Source: Massilia aurea
GTDB taxonomy: Bacteria; Pseudomonadota; Gammaproteobacteria; Burkholderiales; Burkholderiaceae_D
Reading direction: 5' to 3'
DNA length: 64,000 nucleotides
NCBI RefSeq assembly: GCF_014200505.1
Contig: NZ_JACHBX010000001.1
Location: forward strand, 1,798,001 to 1,862,000
A model generated the notes under the pieces. The model made no database searches. It worked only from the letters and a program-made list of their open reading frames with translations, and was not told where the DNA came from. The position numbers were made by a program, and so were the translations under genes. This document shows, one piece after another, positions 58,565 to 64,000 of this stretch; the first letter of the stretch is position 1; the number at the start of each line of letters is the position of its first letter.

Positions 58565-59371
58565 ATGCTGCTCGCCACCTACAACGTCAACAGTATCAAC
58601 AGCAGGCTGGACGCCCTCTTGCACTATCTCGAGGAGCGCCAGCCCGACGTCGTGTGCCTGCAAGAACTCAAGGCGCCGCAGGAGAAATTTCCGATCGCCG
58701 CGATCGAAGCGGCCGGCTACCACGCGCTGTGGCAAGGCCAGAAAAGCTGGAATGGCGTCGCGATCGTCACGCGCGAGCCGGCGCAGGAAGTGCAGCGCGG
58801 CTTGCCGGGCGACAACGCCGACGAGCAAAGCCGCTACCTCGAGGTGGCCTACCAGGGCATCCTGATCGCCTGCCTGTACCTGCCAAACGGGAACCCGGCG
58901 CCCGGCCCCAAATACGACTACAAGCTGGCCTGGATGGAGCGTCTGCGCCTGCGCGGCCTCGAGCTGCTCGCGGCCGGCGTACCGGCCGTGCTGGCAGGTG
59001 ACTTTAACGTGATCCCGACCGAGCGCGATGTCTACAAGCCCGAACGCTGGGTCGACGACGCACTGTTCCGGGACGAGACCCGCGCTGCCTTTGGGCGTCT
59101 GATGGAACAGGGCTGGCTCGATTCGCTGCGCGCGCTGCATCCGGACGAAACGATCTACACGTTCTGGGATTATTTCCGCAACGCGTTCGGGCGCGACGCC
59201 GGCCTGCGCATCGACCATTTGCTGCTGAGCCCTGCGCTGGCGCCGGCGCTCAAGGCGGCCGGCGTGGACAAATTCATGCGCGGGCGCGAGAAACCCAGCG
59301 ACCACACGCCGACCTGGATTGAGCTCAATCTTGGAAAAATACCGAGCAAAAAATCGGGCAAGCCCGCCTGA
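58565..59371 (+). CDS. xth: Exodeoxyribonuclease III
   Basis: DNA repair nuclease with AP-endonuclease and 3'-exonuclease activity. 268 residues. Active-site blocks: TYNVNSINSRL, VVCLQELKAPQEKFP, GDFNVIPTERD, RIDHLLLSPAL and the final SDHTPTWIEL. Divergent from the amino acid importer; the 183-bp spacer is AT-rich and should hold both promoters. Confidence 0.97.
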   Translation: MLLATYNVNSINSRLDALLHYLEERQPDVVCLQELKAPQEKFPIAAIEAAGYHALWQGQKSWNGVAIVTREPAQEVQRGLPGDNADEQSRYLEVAYQGILIACLYLPNGNPAPGPKYDYKLAWMERLRLRGLELLAAGVPAVLAGDFNVIPTERDVYKPERWVDDALFRDETRAAFGRLMEQGWLDSLRALHPDETIYTFWDYFRNAFGRDAGLRIDHLLLSPALAPALKAAGVDKFMRGREKPSDHTPTWIELNLGKIPSKKSGKPA

Positions 59372-59429
59372 CCCAATTCACGACGGCGCACACACAGATG
59401 CGCCGCGACCACCACCATAAGGAATCCTC

Positions 59430-60005
59430 ATGAAAAAACTTCTCGTTCTCGCCGCCGCCCTCGCCCTGCCGATCGGCGCGCAAGCTGTCTCGATGCCAGG
59501 CTTTTGCGCCAAGGGCATCGGCTCGGCCGAAGCCAAGGTCTGCGGCCATCCTGGCTCCGCTGAATCGGAAGGCCTGATCTACGCAATGTACCGCGCAGCG
59601 CTGGAAAAAATCGATGCCGGCGCCGGCAAGACGCTGCAGGAACAGCACACCAAGTGGTGGGACGGCGTCAAGCAATGCGCCGACGCCAAGGACATGACCA
59701 CCTGCATCAACAATGCCTACGGCACCCGCGCCATGCAGCTGCAGACGGCCTACAAGGTCACCAAGGCCAAGGGCCCGGTGAAGTACACCTGCAGCGACAA
59801 GAGCAAGATCACCGCCTTCTTCCTCGAAACCACGCCAGCGTCGATGGTCGCAGCGCGCAACAAGGAACACGTGCTGCTGCGCGGCGAGCCAAGCGACAAC
59901 GGCGTCGCCTACGGCAACCGCGGCGAACAGTTCAAGGAACAGAATGGCAAGGTCACCATCAAGTGGGGCGAGAACGCCAAGGAACTGAGCTGCAAGAAGG
60001 CGTGA
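59430..60005 (+). CDS. Exported LprI-like/MliC-like fusion protein, putative lysozyme inhibitor
   Basis: 191 residues with a Sec signal (1-19). Residues 24-108 match the LprI-type DUF1311 pattern: Cys26, Cys38, LQEQHTKWWDGVKQC (Cys83) and CINNAYGTRAMQLQTAY (Cys92). Residues 116-190 match MliC: VKYTCSDKSKITAFFLE, a central VLLRGEPSDNGVAYGN and the closing cysteine (Cys120 and Cys188 are the likely pair). Both modules are linked to inhibition of host-type lysozyme. No lipobox, so it should be soluble in the periplasm. Family assignment is by motif reading. Confidence 0.72.
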   Translation: MKKLLVLAAALALPIGAQAVSMPGFCAKGIGSAEAKVCGHPGSAESEGLIYAMYRAALEKIDAGAGKTLQEQHTKWWDGVKQCADAKDMTTCINNAYGTRAMQLQTAYKVTKAKGPVKYTCSDKSKITAFFLETTPASMVAARNKEHVLLRGEPSDNGVAYGNRGEQFKEQNGKVTIKWGENAKELSCKKA

Positions 60006-60041
60006 TGACCGCTTGACCCCGCACTGCGGGATGCTTGACGA

Positions 60042-60076
60042 AGGGCGAACATGCGCTATGCTGTTCGCCCTTTCTT
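60042..60076 (+). terminator. Rho-independent terminator after the LprI-MliC gene
   Basis: A 10-bp perfect stem AGGGCGAACA / TGTTCGCCCT with a ten-base loop, followed by TTCTT. It separates the gene from lysE. Confidence 0.8.
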
Positions 60077-60091
60077 CATCTCGCCGCCACC

Positions 60092-60718
60092 ATGCTTTCG
60101 CCCGAACAGCTCTTCGGCTTTCTTGCCGCCGCTATCCTGATCACGCTCTCCCCCGGCCCCGACAATCTGATGGTGCTCAGCACCGGCATCGCCAAGGGGC
60201 GCCTGCGCGGCGTGGCCTTCGGGCTTGGCTGCGCCTTCGGCTGCCTGAGTCACACGCTGCTGGCCGTCATCGGGGTGAGTGCGCTGATCGCGGCGTCGCC
60301 GACGGCGTTCACGGCGCTCAAGGTCGCCGGTGGCCTGTACCTGATCTGGATGGGCTGGGGCGCGATTCGCAGCCGTGGCGGTGCGCGCGTCTCTGGTGAG
60401 GGATTGTCGAACGAACCGGCGCGGCGCCTGTTCGCCAAAGGCCTGGTGGCCGCGGCGATCAATCCGAAAGTGGTGCTGTTCTTCCTGTCGTTCCTGCCGC
60501 AATTCGTCGTCGCGGCGCGTGGCGACGCCAATCTGCAGATTGGCGTGCTGGGGATTGTCTTCACGCTGCAGGCGGCCGTGATCTTCGGCCTGCTGGGCTA
60601 CTTTTCGGGGACGATCGGCGGTTGGCTTAATCGCACCCCCACGGCCGGCATGTGGCTCGACCGGATCGCGGGGGCGGTGTTCATCGGACTGGGGCTGCGC
60701 TTGATCGTGGCCCGGTAG
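60092..60718 (+). CDS. LysE/RhtB-family amino acid exporter
   Basis: 208 residues, six predicted transmembrane segments. The family start LITLSPGPDNLMVLSTGIAKG and the later GLVAAAINPKVVLFFLSFLP are clear. The start at MLSPEQLFG is chosen because it begins the first segment. Exported amino acid unknown (homoserine, threonine or others). Confidence 0.92.
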   Translation: MLSPEQLFGFLAAAILITLSPGPDNLMVLSTGIAKGRLRGVAFGLGCAFGCLSHTLLAVIGVSALIAASPTAFTALKVAGGLYLIWMGWGAIRSRGGARVSGEGLSNEPARRLFAKGLVAAAINPKVVLFFLSFLPQFVVAARGDANLQIGVLGIVFTLQAAVIFGLLGYFSGTIGGWLNRTPTAGMWLDRIAGAVFIGLGLRLIVAR

Positions 60719-60735
60719 TCGTCCTTATTTTGCGA

Positions 60736-61815
60736 TTATGCCGACGGCTCGTGAATCGGGCAGCGGTTGAACTCCGAGCGGAATTCGCGCGACGTGGCCA
60801 TCACCTGGCGCCGCGCGCGGTTGACCGACCCGAGCGGGCGGTGCTCGACGAGGCAGTTCCACTGGTCGTAGGCGATTTCGTCTTCCAGCTTTTCCAGCGA
60901 CGCGTCCCAGCTCGTTTGCGGTTCGAGGCGCACGCGCGCCACGGCGATGAACGGGCTCAGGTCCTGTGGCCACTCGACCGAGGCATCCTCGATCGGCATC
61001 TTCTCGACATCGACGTTCAGCTGCACGCGCAGTTCCCACTCGCCGCCTTGCGATGCGAAGTGCGAGCCGATTGCGTGACGCTGCGCGTCGTCCTCGGTCT
61101 TGATCGATGCGCCATCGAGCGCCAGCAGTTCAGGCGCCACGGGCGCCAGCGACAGCTTGGCCATGTACTGGCCGTACAGGTACGGCGTCTGGCTGAAGTA
61201 GGTTTCGCCCAGCGGATGGTGCTGCGGCTCGCCGCCGAGCGCCTTGAGCATGCCGCTCTCGCCGCCGACCGCTTCCAGTGCATTTTCGGCGGTGCGCAGC
61301 ACGGCCGAGATGATCTTCTTGCCGGTTTCCGATGCGTTGGTGGTCGCTGCCAGCATCTTGACGCTCTTGAGGAACCCCTGCGGATCGGGCGCCGAGAACA
61401 CCGGACCGTTCACCATCAGGAAGTCCTGCGAGTTGCCGCTCTTGGCCGTGTCGAAGCGCTCGCCCGGCACGTTCAGCACTTTCATCGCCACGGCGCGGTG
61501 GGTCGAGACGCCATCCGGCAGCTGCTCGGCCGGTGGCGACGACCATCGCAGCAGCACGTCATAGGTGCCGGCTTTGCCGAACAGGCCCTGGGCCAGTTGC
61601 GGCGGCAGGTTGTCCAGCACGGTCAGCTTGCCGCGCACGAGGGCGTGGCCCTTGGCGTGCACGGCGCGGCTGGCGTGGCCTTCGGCGTCTGCCACCTTCT
61701 TGGCCATATTGGCAAATACGGTCTGCAACGCGTGGATGGTCTCGGATTCGTCGAGGCCGACGTGTTCGAACTCGCTGCGAAATACGAGGGGATTGGCTGG
61801 TGCGGTGGTCGTCAT
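60736..61815 (-). CDS. Catalase-family haem protein, possibly non-catalytic
   Basis: 359 residues, short catalase-like (y4iL/SrpA type). The distal histidine region reads RAVHAKGHALVRGKL (His53), and QDFLMVNGPVFSAPDPQGFL follows. Near the C-terminus, where relatives carry an RxxxY motif for the proximal haem ligand, this protein has RRQVM (Met339). AGGAGC precedes the ATG. Peroxide or other haem chemistry is assumed from family only. It converges on lysE. Confidence 0.85.
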   Translation of the reverse strand: MTTTAPANPLVFRSEFEHVGLDESETIHALQTVFANMAKKVADAEGHASRAVHAKGHALVRGKLTVLDNLPPQLAQGLFGKAGTYDVLLRWSSPPAEQLPDGVSTHRAVAMKVLNVPGERFDTAKSGNSQDFLMVNGPVFSAPDPQGFLKSVKMLAATTNASETGKKIISAVLRTAENALEAVGGESGMLKALGGEPQHHPLGETYFSQTPYLYGQYMAKLSLAPVAPELLALDGASIKTEDDAQRHAIGSHFASQGGEWELRVQLNVDVEKMPIEDASVEWPQDLSPFIAVARVRLEPQTSWDASLEKLEDEIAYDQWNCLVEHRPLGSVNRARRQVMATSREFRSEFNRCPIHEPSA

Positions 61816-61900
61816 TGGTAGCTCCTGAAATGAAGCCTCCAATGTAGCGAACTTCGCCCATGCGCGATGTTCGCCAGAGCACCGTCCCGACCACGCGCCG

Positions 61901-64000
61901 TTACAGCGTGACGACTACCTGCGCCGCCTGACCAGCCTTTGCCGCAACCGGCACTTCCAGCAGGTGCTGCTGGGCGTTAAACACGAAGCGCACGGCGCGC
62001 CCGTCGACGGTCACGGCCCGCGGTTTGGCGGCCACGTTGTGCACCTTCAGCGAAAAGCCCCGTGGGACGGCGGTCATCGCCTTGCCGGTTTCGGTGGCAA
62101 AGCCGATCTCGAGGCGCGCTTTGCCGTCTGCCTCGCCAAGGCGGCTGGCAAAGCGCACGATCTCGTACTTGCCCGCTGCGAAAGCGCCGGCCGTCTCGCC
62201 ATCGTCGTCATACAGCTTGCCGCTGGAGGTCTTGACCGAGGCGTCATGGTAGTAGTGCAGGTCGATCTGACGGCCCGTGTAATCGCGCGTGGTCTGCACC
62301 ACCTTCGCCATCGGCACGAACGCGCCCGCGCGCACGTAGACGGGGATGTTGGCATCGACCGGGCGCACGGTTTCGAGAATGCCGCCCTTGTGCGCCTGGC
62401 CCGTATGGAAGTCGAACCACACGCTGCCCGTGGTCGGGAAGTACACTTCGGCGCGCGTGGCGCCCGGTTTGACGATCGGCGTGACGAGGAAATCCGGGCC
62501 CCACAGATAGGTCGACGAGCGTTCGATCGGCTGAGCCGGATCGGTTTCGACGAACATCAGGGGGCGCATCAACGGCATGCCTGTCTGCTGGTTGTCGAAG
62601 GCGATCGTGTAGTTATACGGCAGCATCGCGTAGCGCAGCCACACCGCTTCGCGCGCCAGCACCTTGGTGCGTTCCGAGCGCAGCACCGGTTCGGACGCCA
62701 CTGCCTCTTGCGCATGCGGACGGAAGATCGGCTGGAACACGCCGTACTGCAGCCAGCGCACGTACAGTTCGTCGTCGAGCACCGCACCGGCAAAGCCGCC
62801 CAGGTCCGAGTGCATGTAGGCCAGGCCCTGCATGCCCATCTGCAGCGAGATTTCCATCTGGGACTGTAGACCGCCCCAGCTGCGGCTGACGTCACCCGAC
62901 CACGGAATCATGCCGAAGCGCTGCGACCCGGAGTAACCGGCGCGCATCAGGATGAACGGGCGCTCGGCCGGGAATTCACGCTGATATCCTTCGGCGATCA
63001 GGCGCGCCCAGTCGTGACCATAGACGTTGTGGACCTGGTCGGCCGTGCCGGTGCCGTGCACCAGGTTCGACGGATGCAGTTCCGGCTCGCCCAGGTCGCC
63101 CCACCAGCCCGTGACGCCGCCCTTTTTCAGGTCGCGGTAGATATTCCACCACCAGTCGCGCCCTTCCTTTTTGTACAGGTCGATCAGGCCCGTGTTACCG
63201 AAGTAGAAGTCATACGTGGCAGGCTTGCCCGCGCGGTCCAGCGCCAGCACGTTCTTGTCCACCGCTTCCTGCCAGCGCTTGGACGTGGTCAGGACGAAAG
63301 GCTCGGTGATGACGACCGTCTTGACGCCCTTGGCCTTGAAGTCGGCCATCATTTTTTCGGCGTGCGGGAACGTGTCGCGGTCCCAGTCCATATTGCCCAT
63401 CGTGCCCTGCACCGTCTTGCCGAACCAGTACAGGTCGAGCACGACCGCGTCGAGCGGAATCTTCTCTTGCGCGAACTTGTCGACGATGGCGCGTGTCTCG
63501 GCCTCGGTCTTGTAGCCGAAGCGGCTGGCGAAGTTGCCGAAGGCCCAGCGCGGTGGCAGCGGCTGGCGGCCCGTCAGGTCGGTGTAGCCAGTCATGACGG
63601 CGTCCCAAGTGTCGCCTGCGACGACCTGGTACGTCTTGCGCCCGCCGATGACTTCATAGCGCAGCGTGCCGTCCTTGCGGCTGTCGAAATCGAGCCAGCC
63701 GACCTGCGGATTATCGAAGTGGATCGCGTATTTTTTCGACGACAGCGCCACCGGAATCGTGAAATTCAGCAGCTCGGAACGTTCGGCGTAGCCGTAGTCG
63801 GCCTTGTTGTACAGGCGCAGGCGGTTGCCGCGCCGGTTCATGCCGAGCGCACGCGCCCCGCCGCCGTACAGCGCCTCACCGTCGTCAAGACCGAATTCGA
63901 TGGTGTCCATGCCGTCGACGCGGCCAAAGCCGCGCTTTTCGGCCACCAGGGGCTTGCCCTTGTAAGAGTACCCGATGCGAAACGGCTTGCGGTCGACCGT
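61901..64000 (-). CDS. GH31 alpha-glucosidase-type glycosidase with DUF5110 (5' end outside window)
   Basis: The frame stays open to the window end, so about 700 C-terminal residues are seen and the N-terminus is missing. The GH31 barrel shows VLDLYWFGKTVQGTMGNMDW, VKTVVITEPFV, the nucleophile region GWWGDLGEPELHP and FILMRAGYSGSQRFGMIPWS, followed by YMHSDLGGFAG. The C-terminal DUF5110 sheet (YYHDASVKTSSGKLYDDDGE) is typical of GH31 glucosidases/xylosidases. Sugar specificity cannot be set from what is visible. Confidence 0.93.
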   Translation of the reverse strand, partial: TVDRKPFRIGYSYKGKPLVAEKRGFGRVDGMDTIEFGLDDGEALYGGGARALGMNRRGNRLRLYNKADYGYAERSELLNFTIPVALSSKKYAIHFDNPQVGWLDFDSRKDGTLRYEVIGGRKTYQVVAGDTWDAVMTGYTDLTGRQPLPPRWAFGNFASRFGYKTEAETRAIVDKFAQEKIPLDAVVLDLYWFGKTVQGTMGNMDWDRDTFPHAEKMMADFKAKGVKTVVITEPFVLTTSKRWQEAVDKNVLALDRAGKPATYDFYFGNTGLIDLYKKEGRDWWWNIYRDLKKGGVTGWWGDLGEPELHPSNLVHGTGTADQVHNVYGHDWARLIAEGYQREFPAERPFILMRAGYSGSQRFGMIPWSGDVSRSWGGLQSQMEISLQMGMQGLAYMHSDLGGFAGAVLDDELYVRWLQYGVFQPIFRPHAQEAVASEPVLRSERTKVLAREAVWLRYAMLPYNYTIAFDNQQTGMPLMRPLMFVETDPAQPIERSSTYLWGPDFLVTPIVKPGATRAEVYFPTTGSVWFDFHTGQAHKGGILETVRPVDANIPVYVRAGAFVPMAKVVQTTRDYTGRQIDLHYYHDASVKTSSGKLYDDDGETAGAFAAGKYEIVRFASRLGEADGKARLEIGFATETGKAMTAVPRGFSLKVHNVAAKPRAVTVDGRAVRFVFNAQQHLLEVPVAAKAGQAAQVVVTL

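Noticed and set aside
59372..59429. Terminator between xth and the LprI-MliC gene
   Set aside because: A 7-bp stem (CGGCGCA / TGCGCCG) is present but no T-run follows, so termination is not supported.

Overview
The window is high-GC chromosomal DNA of a betaproteobacterium. Gene order and protein style (rpsB-tsf-pyrH-frr-uppS-cdsA-dxr-rseP-bamA-skp-lpxD-fabZ-lpxA-lpxB-rnhB in one run, guaB-guaA near smpB/ratA/rnfH, ppk-sixA facing ppx) fit Burkholderiales, most likely Oxalobacteraceae close to Massilia/Janthinobacterium; the family call is an inference. No rRNA, tRNA, CRISPR array, prophage or complete insertion sequence was seen.

Layout. 1-3089: glycine-betaine/proline-type ABC importer (proV cut by the window edge, proW, proX). 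3090-8250: the accessory, partly decayed zone, with an atypical stand-alone GT51 transglycosylase, a TonB-dependent receptor, a fragment of a non-ribosomal peptide synthetase condensation domain and a broken flavin-reductase gene. 8255-17243: purine (guaB, guaA), translation quality control (smpB, ratA, rnfH), a DUF4124 protein, an ABC ATPase with its own membrane partner, a Bcr/CflA exporter and signal peptidase I. 17300-21410: polyphosphate module (ppk, sixA, ppx) behind a Pho-box-like site. 21505-25163: iron-linked pair (PepSY membrane protein plus a 63-residue partner, divergent from a TonB receptor, with a Fur-box-like site between). 25183-30156: SPFH/NfeD pair, PEP synthase and its divergent regulatory kinase. 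30157-30700: repeat-rich gap. 30704-47801: leftward block that starts at rpsB and runs through translation factors, isoprenoid and phospholipid precursors, BAM and lipid A synthesis to RNase HII, a TrmH-type methyltransferase and a degenerate receiver-EAL protein. 48115-52343: map, glnD, an rRNA pseudouridine synthase. 52524-64000: aldo/keto reductase, hybrid histidine kinase, glutamate/aspartate-type ABC importer, exonuclease III, an LprI-MliC fusion, a LysE exporter, a catalase-like protein and a GH31 glucosidase cut by the window end.

Most of the window is ordinary core genome. No multi-gene novel system was recognised. The observations most worth following are non-coding: a candidate autoregulatory leader in front of rpsB, two families of short palindromic repeats between genes, and a 13-bp tandem array in the uppS leader. 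Among proteins, a catalase-family protein that seems to lack the haem-ligand tyrosine, a GT51 enzyme with altered motifs, a receiver-EAL protein with an altered receiver, and an uncharacterised ABC/membrane pair stand out.
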